From Sciurus carolinensis (taxonomy: Eukaryota; Chordata; Mammalia; Rodentia; Sciuridae): DNA of 64,000 nt. The stretch covers positions 5,394,001 to 5,458,000 of the forward strand of contig NW_025920104.1 in the NCBI RefSeq assembly GCF_902686445.1, given 5' to 3'. A program made the position numbers and the translations under genes. Of the stretch, positions 1 to 10,300 are shown in pieces (position 1 is the stretch's first letter; the number at the start of each line of letters is the position of its first letter). The notes beneath the pieces were generated by a model. That model searched no databases. It was given only the letters and a program-made list of their open reading frames with translations, and was not told where the DNA came from.

Positions 1-679
1 GGTGTGTTATGTTTGAGATGTTTTCAGCATGAGTCTCTGGGTAATTGTCCCAGCTGTTGCGTGTCAACAATTCATCTTCTCTTTAATATGTGGTGTCATG
101 GTCCATGATTGTACCAGTCTTTTGACTCGACCATTTGCCCACTCATGTTAGTTCAGGAATTCACATGCCTAAGGACATTGAATGTAGGGTGTGCCAGGCT
201 AGCTCAAGCGTAAGTAAGAGTCACAGAGTCAGGACCCAGATCCTGGTAGTTGGGTAGGAGCAGTCTTAAGGCAAGCAGTCTGAAAACTTATTTTTTGCAG
301 GAAAATCATACATTTTATAAGTTTCTTGCCCAATCACAATGTGCCACAGGAGATCAGACTAGCAGGCTCCTATACAGGTATCCTTGGTAACACTAGGTCA
401 ACTTGGGGCAGTTGTTTACATTCCTGGGTGGTCAGAGTGGAATGCTCCTCTCTGCAAGTTTACACACTTGAGATATTAACTGTTGCAAGCCAAGAACTGG
501 ATTTCTCCCAAGAATTGGACTCCTTTCATGTGATTGTATTCTCATAGAACATGCCCCCTCAAGTCTTTTGTCATTTTCTTTTAGCTTTATTTGTTTTATT
601 TTATGTTGAATTTTGATAATACCTTACACACTTAAGATAGTAGTCCTATTCTCCAAGTGTGTTTTGCATTTTCTTTCTT
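1..679. other. No gene recognised
   Basis: Ordinary AT-leaning non-coding sequence. Short open frames here have no recognisable protein motif. No repeat family could be named with confidence. Confidence 0.5.
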
Positions 680-905
680 TCTTTTTTATCATGGGGTTTC
701 TTGGGGATTGAACCCTGGGTTCCTTTATAAATTGATCTACTTCCCCAGTTCTTATTTATTTATTTATTTATTTATTTATTTTATTTTTAAGATTGGGATC
801 TTACTAATTTGCTGAGGCTGTCCTTGAATTAAGACTGAGGTGTTCCTCCTGCTTCAACTTCCCACATTTTTGGATGAAAGGCATAGCCACCACACAGAGT
901 TTGTA
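680..905 (-). repeat. Degenerate ID-B1 composite SINE, antisense
   Basis: The + strand shows the reverse complement of an ID-type head (ggggattgaaccctggg, the tRNA-like B-box region). A (TTTA)n stretch at about 751-792 follows, then a B1/7SL-like body (gctgaggctgtccttgaa, and a cctcctgcttcaact block). This layout is that of the B1-dID SINEs of squirrels. It is diverged, so it is an old copy. The boundaries are approximate. Confidence 0.65.
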
Positions 906-1242
906 TTTCCACTCAACCTGTAACTTATCCTTTTTATCTCCTGAACCAGGGTCTTCACTAAGTAGATGTTTATAAGTGTATTAATCTTTTCTATTCTAGA
1001 TTGCAATTTTTTTGGCAAATTTTTGAATGCTTTGTTTAATCCTATGTCCCAAAGGTTTCCCCATTTACATAACTGTTGTTTTCCTAAGTGTTATTTTTTG
1101 GGTCCAAAATATCCCCCAAAATCTCAGGTGTCAGTGTAGCAGTGTTCAGAGGTAAGAAAACTGAATTACAAGCACTCATCAGTGAATTAACTCATCTCCT
1201 CAGTGAGTTCACCCATGCAGTGGATTTATAATTTGGAACAGG
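906..1242. other. No gene recognised
   Basis: Non-coding sequence between two SINEs. Nothing identifiable was seen. Confidence 0.5.
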
Positions 1243-1318
1243 CTGGTTATAGCTCTGTGGTATAGCATCTACCCAGCATATGTGAGGCCTTGGGTTCCAT
1301 CCCCTGTATTGGCAAAAA
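1243..1318 (+). repeat. ID-family SINE, sense
   Basis: The element reads ggctggttatagctctgtgg through tgtgaggccttgggttcc to an A-run. This is the ID/tRNA-Ala-like pattern: A box, then a gttcc-type B box, then an A-tail. The tail has expanded into the adjoining AT repeat. Confidence 0.7.
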
Positions 1319-1383
1319 AATATATATCTATATATACATATATAGATATATTTTTTATATTTTTCTATATAGATATATTTTTC

Positions 1384-1440
<57 letters not shown>
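1319..1440. repeat. (TA)n / TATATAGA simple repeat
   Basis: About 120 bases of TA dinucleotides with TATAGA variants directly after the A-rich tail of the ID SINE. It is probably a microsatellite seeded by that tail. Confidence 0.9.
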
Positions 1441-1441
<1 letters not shown>

Positions 1442-2159
1442 ATAATGACTTACTGAGACATGTAGAAAGTGACAAGCAGGTGGAATTTGGCTGTAGCAAT
1501 TGGATTCCAGGGTGCTACCTGGGATACTGTAAGTCCACTAACTGTCTGTCTCTCCTGCTTTCTGGTTACCAAGAGCTGAGAAGTTTTCCTGTTACATGTC
1601 CATCCACAATGAGGTTTCTGCAGTGGAGTTGGCTGACCATGCTTTGATACCATAAATTTAAGTAATCCTGTGCTCCTCTGAGTTGCTCTTGTCAGGTGTT
1701 TTGTTCACAGTTATGAGAAGCTCACCAACACACTGCATCTTACAATGTTGTGTTTTCTTTCAATTCCATAGTCCACTTTAATTTTGTGTAAAGTTTGAGA
1801 CAACTCATTTTCTTTATGGCAGTAGTCAATGACTGCTCTCCTTGCACCATTGTTGACAAGCCACCCTTCTTTCACTGAATTAGTATCTTAGTTTTGTGCA
1901 AAGCCAATTGACACATTTCTCTGGGTCTCTTTCTGGTGCTCCATTTCAGTCTCTTGTCCCTGTGTCTCTTTGTCTGTCAGTCATCAGAGGTGGTCTTCAT
2001 AAGTGTGGTCATGCCATGAGTCTGACAGTCTGGTGGACTAACTTCTCCAGCTTATTCTTTGTTTTCAAGTTGTTTTAGCTGTTATCTTACTTCTGTCTTC
2101 CAATACAATGTTGATGGTAAACGTGTTTGCATCTAAAATACCTAGTTGTAATTTGTTTT
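1441..2159. other. No gene recognised
   Basis: Non-coding. Open frames on both strands are short and overlap each other without any recognisable motif. Confidence 0.5.
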
Positions 2160-2375
2160 GCCGGAGGGGTGGGGAGGTATAAGGGATTGAACTCAGGGGC
2201 ACTCAGTCACTGAGCCACATCCACAACACTATTTTGTATTTTATTTAGAGACAATCTTACTGAGTGACTTAGCACCTCACTTTTGCTGAGGTTGGCTATA
2301 AACTCTTGATCCTCCTGCCTCAGCCTCCAGAGCCACTGGAATTACAGGTACACATCACTGTGTCCAGCACTTGAT
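2160..2375 (-). repeat. ID-B1 composite SINE, antisense
   Basis: The reverse complement of an ID head (gggattgaactcaggggcac and a tgagccacatccacaac block) is followed by a T-rich linker. A B1/7SL body comes next (gctgaggttggctataaac, cctcctgcctcagcctcc, actggaattacagg). The order is that of sciurid B1-dID SINEs. It is better preserved than the copy at 680. Confidence 0.8.
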
Positions 2376-2999
2376 GTGGTTTTGAGAGAAATTTCCTTGT
2401 TCCACATGTCCCCATGCTAAGTATTTTCCTACATCAGGTGGTGCTTTGGCTTTTGATTCAAAAATCAAACAAGAGTCAAGAGACTGAAGGAGAGAAGAGC
2501 CTGTTATATCAATATACTCTTCTGTTTGCTGGGTATTTTCTTCCTGCTGAGATCACCTAGGCCCTCCTTTTACCATTCATTTCTAGAAAGATACATCCTC
2601 TGGCCCTTCCACAGGGCAGGATTGCTAGTGTCAAATCCATGGTTTGCCTTCACTGGAGAACATCTCCCTTACCTCTTTATTCTGAAGGGTATTATCACTG
2701 GAAGGCAAATTATGAGAGCTCTTATCATTTTGCACATTAAAAATGTGTGCCACTTTCCTCTAGCCTTTATCCTTGCAATAACAATTTCAATGTCATTCAA
2801 AGGACTGGTAGTGTAGAAAACTTTGAGGTTTTGCTCTGAAGAGAAGTAACAAAACTTGACCATAGCTGGAGAGGACCACTACATCAAGTCAAACCTCTGT
2901 TGTTTTTATCTATGATAGGAGAAGTTTGGTGTCATGAGCAGCCTGAAGGTTCCACACTCTGCAGTATTATCTTAGTGAACCATGAAAAAACTTTGGAAC
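2376..2999. other. No gene recognised
   Basis: Non-coding sequence upstream of the first visible exon of the GAB-type pseudogene. The expected first coding exon of a GAB gene, which precedes the PH core, was looked for here and not seen. Confidence 0.45.
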
Positions 3000-3112
3000 A
3001 CCTAGCATGGTGGCCCACCAATCCAGAAAGCTGAAGCAGGAGGATCACAAACTCCAGGAAAGCCTGTGCAACTTAGGGAGACCTCATCTCAAAATAAAAT
3101 TAAGGAGAAAAA
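3000..3112 (+). repeat. B1-type SINE fragment, sense
   Basis: The stretch carries cctagcatggtggcccacc, gctgaagcaggaggatcac and agcctgtgcaacttaggg, the 7SL/B1 series of blocks. It ends in an A-rich tail (caaaataaaattaagg). Confidence 0.7.
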
Positions 3113-3169
3113 ATTTTGAAATAATGAGTGAATTTCATACCTCTTCTTACTCCTTCTGGTGGATTTCAG

Positions 3170-3468
3170 GCCTGGAGGAAATGCTGGTTCATCCTGAAGA
3201 ACAACCAGGAAGGTGATGACCCAGGTGTCCTGGAATACTGTAAGCATCACCAGTCCAAGAAGACTTTGCAGATCATCTTCCTGAGACTCTGTAAGCAGGT
3301 GCATTGCAATGTGGCCTTTCACAAGAAGGGGCTGCCATGAGGCTTTGTGTGCATCTTCAAGACCGGTGATCACATGTTTTACCTGGTAGCAGACAAAGGA
3401 AGACATGCATAAGTGGTTACAGAGCATATGCAAGATCTGAGGCTTTCAGCAGGAATTTGAAAGCATAG
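3170..3468 (+). pseudogene. GAB-type PH-domain exon (broken)
   Basis: The exon follows a tttcag acceptor ending at 3169. It opens with AWRKCWFIL, which matches the AWKKRWF start of the second exon in GAB genes. DPGVLEYCKHHQSKK and IIFLRLCKQV follow, in the order expected for a GAB PH domain (DPDVLEYYKNDHSKK type). A TGA at 3338-3340 interrupts the frame. FYLVAD follows, and then a +1 shift moves the matching frame (EDMHKWLQSIC) out of register. A second TGA falls where GAB proteins have cysteine (CQICGF region). A possible donor (gcatag/gtacaa) lies near 3468. About 95 codons of the family can be followed. A working PH domain could not be made from it. Confidence 0.85.
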
Positions 3469-4567
3469 GTACAAAGTCACCAGTCTTCTCTAGAGGCTGA
3501 AATACCCATAAGGTTCCCTTTGTACGTAGAGGAGATACCAGTCAAGACAAGATATCATGGGGACCTCTGGACCTCACTGTACTCAAATGGCAAAACAATA
3601 AATGTGGGTCACAATGAAGCAAAAGATGTTTTATAACATATTCTCAGACCCCTGGACCCCACTTTCATCTACCAGTGTGTAGATCTTCCTCCTTCAGCTC
3701 TCACACATGGGAACTATCTGCCTTTCTATGGGTCCTCTGCATGACCAGTGTGGCCAATATTGCAGTTCTTTTGAGAGGCAAAGGGGGATTAGAAAAATAA
3801 AGACTCATAAACACACATTTTGAAGATAAACCTGCAATCAGGTGGAGCTCTGCTCTCTGGTGCAGATGCAGATATAAAGAGTTATGCCAGAAATCTTTAT
3901 TTATATATGTCTTATCAGGTGAAAGACTATGCAAACATTATTCTTTGTATTCAGGAAAGTTACTGAAACTAGGACATCTATACAGCTTTTCTTCAATTTC
4001 AATCCACAGTTGCAAAGTGCAATGTTAGGAGCTTTGTGCAGCTCTCAGGAAAGAACATTGTTAAAAGTTACTGTAAGGTGGGCAGGAATAGGAGAAATGA
4101 AACTGGTGAAACATTGTGGTCATCTAGCATAAGAATTTATTTATTCCTAGGAGCTATGTGCTGAGATCAAGGTCAGAACTGATAGGACTCTTGCCCAGAG
4201 CCCCCTTATGCAGGGAATTGCCACAGCAGCTAAGTATCCTGTGCCCTTGCACACAAACATTCACAGGCACCAGGCATGCCATAGCCATGAGGTCATCAGA
4301 GACCCCTAGTCTCAGTCACTGCTCTCCACAGTCCTCTTCTATCCAGCCTCTGCAATAAGGCTTGGCCCTCAGTCCTGTGTGATTATTGCTGATGTAGAAT
4401 CCAGGATTCCTCCACATCACCCTGGAGAAGACAGGTGAAGGGGGATCAGAAATTTATCATTGGGTTTTGATGGCAGGTTTCATTTTGGAGTGGTCAGCAA
4501 ATCTGGAAATAGAGATGACATCAATAAACCTGTGGGAAGGTACTAACAACAGAATTTTACACTTTGA
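3469..4567. other. Intronic DNA, no exon recognised
   Basis: This is intron of the GAB-type pseudogene. The third GAB coding exon should lie between 3468 and 22878. A serine/proline-rich stretch at 4158-4358 was considered for it, but the similarity is too weak to call. Confidence 0.45.
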
Positions 4568-4570
4568 AAT

Positions 4571-4655
4571 GGTAGCATTGATGGAATACCATATAAAGTT
4601 ATGGATGGAATAACATATAAAGTTATGGTAGCATTGATGGAATAACATATAAAGT
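4571..4655 (+). repeat. Short tandem triplication before L1-A
   Basis: Three near-copies of a block containing gatggaataacatataaag stand head to tail at 4571-4602, 4603-4626 and 4627-4655. The middle copy lacks the first eight bases. It lies 18 bases before the L1-A target duplication. Confidence 0.85.
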
Positions 4656-4673
4656 GGATAACATAAAATAAAA

Positions 4674-4686
4674 AAAAATAATTTCC
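4674..4686 (+). repeat. L1-A target-site duplication, left copy
   Basis: The 13-mer aaaaataatttcc directly precedes the first base of L1-A. The same 13-mer recurs at 18200-18212 after the L1-A poly(A). It begins with an A-run, as expected for L1 endonuclease cutting at TTTT/A. Confidence 0.93.
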
Positions 4687-5144
4687 GGGCGATCCAAGAT
4701 GGCGGCCTAGAGGGAGACTGCACCCCCAGTCGCTCCAGAACCCAGGAGTTAAGAAGGGGAGGCATTGAGAGACTCGGACTGAAGTGGAGCCACGGGTGAG
4801 TCTGCCCACTGGGTAAAGCTCGGCCCGGGTGGCAGGCCCAGATAGAGGTGGCTTATCGGAGCCGGGCAGGGCAGCTAGAGTCATCCACAGGCAGTCCTGC
4901 GCACTCCGACGGTGGGCCCCGCCCACACAGCCAGCTTCTCCAGGTTCTCGGAACGGAACTGGCCCGCTAATGAGAGCCTTTCTGAACAGAGCAGGCTCCG
5001 AGTCCCGGAGCTGCCACAGCGCAGTGTACTCCTGCAAAGAACCAGCGGAGAGCCTCGATCTGCAAGCAGCCCCAGGGATAAGGGCAGGGCAGCAGGAGAC
5101 CTCTTCAGGCGGCTCTGCCCACTCCGGCTGCGGGCTCTCTTCAC
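4687..5144 (+). promoter_or_regulatory. L1-A 5' promoter monomer
   Basis: One monomer (459 bases when complete; here one leading G is missing) begins gggcgatccaagatggcggc and is followed at 5145 by the same start. It is GC-rich. The CAAGATGGCGGCC block matches the YY1 site that positions initiation at the start of primate L1s. Tandem 5'UTR monomers acting as promoters are known for mouse L1, where the units are about 200 bases, much shorter than these. Confidence 0.85.
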
Positions 5145-5623
5145 GGGGCGATCCAAGATGGCGGCCTAGAGGGAGACTGCACCCCCACTCGCTCCACAAC
5201 CCAGGAGTTAAGAAGGGGAGGCATTGAGAGACTCGGACTGAAATAGAGCCACGGGTGAGTCTGCCCAATGGGTAAAGCTCAGCCCGGGTGGCAGGCCCAG
5301 ATAGAGGTGGCTTAGCGGAGCCGGGCAGGGCAGCTTGAGTCTTCCCAAGGTAGTCTTCCACACTCCGGCAGTGGGCTCTTCCCACACGGCCAGCTGCACG
5401 GTGCAGGCCCACAGTGAGAGCATTTCCGCACAGAGCCAGTTCCAAAACGTGGAACCAGTAGGGGGCTAGGGGCAGTATTCTTCGAATGAGCTGCTTTATC
5501 AGATTCCTCCAAGACATCAGGCTACTGAAGGCTGGGAGGTGATACACTGGAAATCTACTGGGACACTATAAGCCAATAGTGGAAAACTGCAATATCTCAG
5601 GGTCCCACTGACAACTGACCATT
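5145..5623 (+). promoter_or_regulatory. L1-A proximal 5'UTR (last, diverged monomer and leader)
   Basis: The unit starts with the same YY1-like block as the upstream monomer. It stays alignable through about 5400 (cagtgggctcttcccacacg against the monomer's cggtgggccccgcccacaca). It then becomes unique sequence leading to the ORF1 start at 5624. L1-B carries the same arrangement at 38561-39039. Confidence 0.82.
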
Positions 5624-6670
5624 ATGAGAAAACAAGGGAAGAAAATGTCCCAAACAAACCTAGATACTACATCAATAAAACCCAATGACAGCACAGCAGA
5701 AGAAATGTCAGAAAGGGAGTTCAGAATGTATGTAATTAAAACGATCAGGGAAGCTAATGAGGAGATGAAAGAGCAAATGCAGGCATTGAAGGAGGAGATG
5801 AAAGAGTAAACGCAGGCATTAAATGATCGCACCAATCAACAGTTAAAAGACCAAATACGGGAAGCAAGAGATCATTTCAATAAAGAGTTAGAGATACTGA
5901 AAAAAAACCAAACTGAAATCCTTGAAATGAAGGAAACAATAAACCAAGTTAAAAACTCCATAGAAAGCATAACCAATAGGATAGAACACCTGGAAGACAG
6001 AACCTCAGACATTGAAGACAAAATATTTAACCTTGAAAACAAAGTGGAACAAACAGAGAAGATGGTAAGAAATCATGAACAGAATCTCCAAGAACTATGG
6101 GATATCATGAAAAGGCCAAATTTGAGAATTATTGGGATTGAGGAAGGCTTAGAGAAACAAACCAAAGGAATGAACAATCTATTCAATGAAATAATAACAG
6201 AAAATTTCCCAAATCTGAAGAATGAAATGGAAAGCCAAGTACAAGAGGCTTATAGAACTCCAAACATACAAAATTACAACAGACCCACACCAAGGCACAT
6301 TATTATGAAAATACCTAACATACAAAATAAAGACAGAATTTTAAAGGCCGCGAGAGAAAAGAATCAAATTACATTCAGAGGGAAACCAATAAGAATATCA
6401 GCAGATTTTTCAATCCAGACCCTAAAAGCTAGAAGGGCCTGGAACAACATTTTTCAAGCTCTGAAAGAAAATGGATGCCAACCAAGAATCTTATACCCAG
6501 CAAAACTTACCTTCAAATTTGACGATGAAATAAGATCCATCCAGGATAAACAAAAGCTAAAGGAATTTACAAAAAGAAAGCCAGCATTACAGAACATTCT
6601 CAGCAAAATAATCCATGAGGAAGAGATGAAAAACAACGATGCAAATCAGCAACAGGAGGCGCTAGCCTAA
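5624..6670 (+). pseudogene. L1-A ORF1 (nucleic-acid chaperone), nonsense-broken
   Basis: ORF1p is the trimeric RNA-binding chaperone that coats L1 RNA. The reading frame would give about 348 residues, normal for L1. A basic N-terminus is followed by a long glutamate/lysine-rich coiled coil (heptads around NRIEHLEDRTSDIEDKIF), the RRM-like core (RPNLRIIGIEEG) and the C-terminal domain (ARRAWNNIFQALKENG). A TAA at 5807-5809, after 61 codons, stops the frame; L1-B has a sense codon there. Downstream the frame stays open to 6670. The 8-A run near 5900 keeps the frame here, whereas L1-B has nine A. Confidence 0.92.
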
Positions 6671-7320
6671 AGGAATAACCAAATAAAGGAGAAACCAAAT
6701 CATGTCAAAAACAAATATGAGTCAATTGACTTGGAATACAAATCATATCACAATAATAACCCTGAATGTTAATGGCCTGAATTCATCAATCAAAAGACAC
6801 AGACTGGCAGATTGGATTAAAAAGAAAAATCCAACAATATGCTGCCTGCAAGAGACTCATCTCATAGAAAGAGACACCCTAAGACTAAAGGTCAAAGGAT
6901 GGGGAAAAACATACCATGCACACGGACACAGCAAAAAAGCTGGAGTATCCATCCTCATCTCAGATAATGTGGACTTCAAACCAAAACTAGTCAGAAGGGA
7001 TAAAGAAGGACATTACATGCTGCTTAAGGGAAGCATAAATCAGCAAGACATAACAATCATAAATATCTATGCCCCGAACATTGGCTCATCCACGTACGTC
7101 AAACAAATCCTTCTCAATTCCAGAAATCAAATAGACCACAACACAATAATACTAGGCGATTTTAACACACCTCTTTCACCACTGGACAGATCGTCCAAAC
7201 AAAAATTGAATAAAGAAACTATACATCTCAACAACACAATCAGCAATTTAGACTTAACGGACATATATAGAATATACCATCCAACAAAGAATGAATACAC
7301 TTTCTTCTCAGCAGCACATG

Positions 7321-7325
7321 GATCC
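7321..7325 (+). repeat. ERV target-site duplication, left copy
   Basis: The 5-mer gatcc belongs to L1 ORF2. It is repeated at 14748-14752 on the other side of the ERV, while uninterrupted L1-B has it once (at about 40738). This fixes the ERV boundaries to the base. Confidence 0.93.
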
Positions 7326-7849
7326 TATCGCGTCCCACCGCGTCCCTTTCTGGCCGCAGAAAGATACGACATACGTCTGAAGCTTCAGCAGTTATTTGTG
7401 CACGGTCTTCCTTGCCTTTCCTTCCTTTCTGTCCCTCTCTCTTTGCTCTCTCTCTCTCACTTTCCCCTCCTGCGCTCTCCTCTCTCCCTCTTACTTAGCC
7501 GTTCCTCTCCTTCTCTCACTCTGCTCTCGCCTGCTTCGGCCGCTTCTGCACTCTCCTGCTTTCATCCGCTTCTGTGACCAGCTTTACCCCTCTCTCTTGC
7601 ACTCTCTTCTGGCATAACCCCCTCCCCCCAGGAAGACGCCAAGCTTATATACACTTCAACCAATCAGGGGAGAGTACACGAGGTAAACGCGCGGACAGCT
7701 GCAGGCATAGAACAGTTACGCGAGGGAGGCATGCTCTAATCAATTAGCCACTCATCAGAATTTGCTGGTTGTTTACTGTATAGCTAGCCGCTTTGGCCCA
7801 GCGCCAGGCGCCATCTTGACTATGCCCGAGGCTTCCGGAAACCCCGACA
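7326..7849 (-). repeat. 3' LTR of the ERV
   Basis: This LTR of 524 bases matches 14226-14747 almost throughout. In provirus orientation it begins TGTCGGGG and ends CGCGATA. It contains a CT-rich run (GA-rich in sense), a TATATAAGC box and an inverted CCAAT element just upstream of it. Its U3 start carries a CAAGATGGCG block. Confidence 0.93.
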
Positions 7850-7866
7850 GATCCCCCTTCTTTATT
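7850..7866 (-). other. ERV polypurine tract
   Basis: In provirus orientation the bases next to the 3' LTR read AATAAAGAAGGGGGATC. The purine run GAAGGGGGA is the usual primer for plus-strand synthesis. A 2-base spacer (TC) separates it from the LTR's TGT start. Confidence 0.75.
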
Positions 7867-7999
7867 ATTAAACTAAGGCTCGGGACCGTGTCTGTCTTAG
7901 GTGAGTGGTCAGCATATGTCCTACCCGTCATCAGAGTCTGCAGGAGCATGCTGCAGCTCCTGTCTTAGGTCGGTACGTAGCCACCTTCTTCATTACCCG

Positions 8000-8940
8000 T
8001 CTCTGACTACCGATCCAGCATCAAGAGCCACACTAATGGGGGGCTGTCGACCTTTAGGGCGGGTCATGGCCTGATGAAGATAATTTGATCTTTCTATCGG
8101 CTAGCTCGTAGATGCATGCCAAAACAAATGGAGAGAAGGAGGCCAAGGCAGAGGAATACTATCCTAGCTCCTAAGCCTGCCCACTGTTTGACAAATCTAT
8201 AAACATTAACAAATAGACCGACAATTTTTCTAGGTAACCCAGCCACGGTGCTGAAATACAATACGGATAACACAAACAGCTCTTAAAAAGTAAATACATC
8301 CCAGTCCCAAAAGTTCTTGCAAGGTATCCACTTGTTGTTGTAGCAAGTCCATTCTCCAATTTGCAAGAAGTAAACCTGCTGTTAGATGTTGGTCAGAGTC
8401 TCTATGGTCTGTAAGGCTGCAGCTGTATTTTCGGCCAAATGATCGTTGTTACTGTATGGTTGTGTCATTGCTGCTACTGCAGAGACCGCAATGGCAGTGA
8501 TCACGGCTGCTGCAATGCCAAAGCCTCTTCTGTTTCTTGATAATAGCACTGGCAATTCTGTATTTGCAACAGAAACTGGGACTGGTAGGAAAGTAGGAAT
8601 GCGCATCAGAATCCAGCACTGTGAGAGATATTAGTAGTGTTAGTTAGCAGAAAACATGAAGAGAAGAAATACACAAGCTGGCATGGGAGGAAAGGTAATA
8701 TTTCTGGTATAGTTAAGGTCAGCAGAACAAGTTGTCCTACTCTGGGTCTGATCAGCATGATTCCAATAGTAAAGTGCAAAGGTTCCTCCTGTAAAGCAAA
8801 AAAAAAAAAAGGCTAGAGATCGGTGTATTCTTGTCTAGGAATCACGAGTTGGGCTGGCAGACCTGTAGAGGGATTGGTGAAAATTAAGAGAAGGAAGGAT
8901 CATCATTGCGAGGAGGAGCAGCATCACTTGCATGTTGTAA
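8000..8940 (-). pseudogene. ERV env remnant
   Basis: Env would mediate entry of an exogenous virus; here it is a wreck. A short hydrophobic leader-like stretch lies near 8900-8930. At about 8530-8560 a dibasic processing-site pattern is followed by a glycine/alanine/isoleucine-rich fusion-peptide-like run. Further on, a frame change and a stop precede an aromatic stretch (about 8300-8370) typical of the transmembrane subunit. Only about 350 bases lie between the leader and the processing site, far too few for a surface subunit, so most of that subunit is deleted. An A/T homopolymer at about 8799-8810 lies in the deleted region. Confidence 0.68.
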
Positions 8941-9891
8941 ACTCTGGTCAGCCTTTCTGGAATCCAGACTGAAGTCTGTTGATCCTGTGGGAAGATACAA
9001 ACAGACCCTCGAACCCACGAAGGACTGGATCCGGTCCTTTCCAACAACCTGTCAGGATATCTTTCCATTTTGCCCATACTTGAGGAGCATCATGGGGATT
9101 ATAGTGTCGATCAGCTGCAGAGTGGCCGTCCCTATCCAAAGTTAAGAAATTAGAATGAAGAGAACTAAATTAAGTTTATCTTTAGGAGACTGTAGGAGGC
9201 TCCTATTCCCCCTTTTGCTTATTTAAACAATTTTTTAAGGTAAGATGTGTTCTTTCTATAATGCCTTGTCCCTGAGGATTATAGGGATGCCAGTGATTAA
9301 TTGAATGTTGAATGTTTGTAGAAACAACTGAAAGCTTTTAGAGGTATAAGCAGGACCATTATCTGTTTTAATTATTTTAGGTATGCCCCAGCTAGCAAAT
9401 GTTTGCAGGCAATGTTGAATGACATCCCTTACCTTTTCTCCAGAGTGAGTGGAAGCCATAATGACTCCTGAAGCAGTGTCTACTGACACATGTACATACT
9501 TAACATTACCAAATTCAGGAATATGGGTTACATCCATTTGCCAATATGATTAGGCAACAATCCCCTGGGGTTAACTCCAAAGGATTGTACTGGAATTAAA
9601 GGAGCACAGTGTTGACAATTTTTTACTATTTGTCGAGCCATACATTTGGAGATAGAAAATTTTCTACTTAAGGTAGTGGAATTTACATGGAATTTTTCAT
9701 GAAAGAGTTTTGCTTGTTCCTCTATGGAAAAAACAAAAATTGATTTTGGTGGCCATATCAACTAAGTCATTAGCATTGGCCAAAGGTCCTCGTAAGTTAG
9801 AATGAGCTCTAATATGTCCTACATGAACTGGATGTTTGCGCTGTAAAATAAGGTTTTGTAGTGTGGTAAAATAAGAAGCTACCGTAGACAT
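8850..9891 (-). pseudogene. ERV integrase region of pol
   Basis: Integrase inserts proviral DNA. Reading down from 9761, the zinc-binding HHCC pattern is present (two histidines, then CQHC near 9620). The catalytic core has its first aspartate in a DVTH block (about 9530) and the second in a TDNGPAY block (about 9350). The glutamate region lies past a frame change near 9260. The C-terminal part carries a GPDPVL block near 9030. At least three frame changes separate these pieces. The end of integrase runs into the env leader, as in class II ERVs. Confidence 0.85.
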
Positions 9892-10300
9892 GGAAGAAAT
9901 ATGGGGTACCGTTTCAAGAACTTTTAAAGCGTTGACAACATATAAGCTATCAGATAGGAGATTGAATGGCTGATTTTCTACTAATTTAAAGGCTAATACT
10001 ACAGCTGCAAGTTCAGTAACTTGTGCAGAGTTGGGTGGAACTATTATGGTGTGAAGTTGTTTACCGATAAGTACTGCACCTACTCCATTTTTGGAGCCAT
10101 CAGTAAAATGGTTACACAGTCTTTAAGAGGCTGGACACTAGTCACTTTTGGAAAACTATGGGAGTATTTTTACAGAATTGAATCCAAGGATGTTGGGGAT
10201 AATGGTTATCAAACTGAGCTGAGGTGGAACAATATAATACTGACCAATCATCATCATTATTAATTAGCCATTTAATTTGCTGAGTGGAATAAGGAGTTAC
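9697..10300 (-). pseudogene. ERV RNase H region of pol
   Basis: RNase H removes template RNA during reverse transcription. A TELAA block near 10010 and an SDSLY block near 9950 (the SxSxY acidic motif) are visible on the minus strand. The domain end with an IRAHSN block lies near 9800. The frame is interrupted between 10300 and 9900. Confidence 0.8.

Larger units (their letters stand above)
4543..5517 (-). other. Antisense open frame through the L1-A 5'UTR
   Basis: A 324-codon frame starts at an ATG at 5517. The frame is also open 10 codons further upstream from a GTG. It runs outward, against L1 transcription, through both promoter units and ends in the left flank at 4543. Each unit contributes a similar arginine-, serine- and proline-rich 153-residue block (for example QCLPFLTPG and SLPLGRHLGSP). 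The position resembles the antisense ORF0 of primate L1, but no sequence relation to it is claimed. GC-rich DNA lacks stops more often by chance, so coding is unproven. Confidence 0.4.

Noticed and set aside
4158..4358. Possible third exon of the GAB-type gene
   Set aside because: Some serine/proline blocks look suggestive, but no order of residues or splice site is convincing.
4829..5227. Plus-strand 132-codon frame in the L1-A 5'UTR (and its twin at 38245-38643)
   Set aside because: It lies in GC-rich tandem promoter DNA where several frames are open, it has no recognisable domain, and it precedes ORF1 in the wrong context. It was used only as a chance-level comparison for the antisense frame.
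7396..7617. Serine/leucine-rich frame over the 3' LTR (twin at 14296-14637)
   Set aside because: It is a by-product of the CT-rich run in the LTR, on the strand opposite to the provirus.
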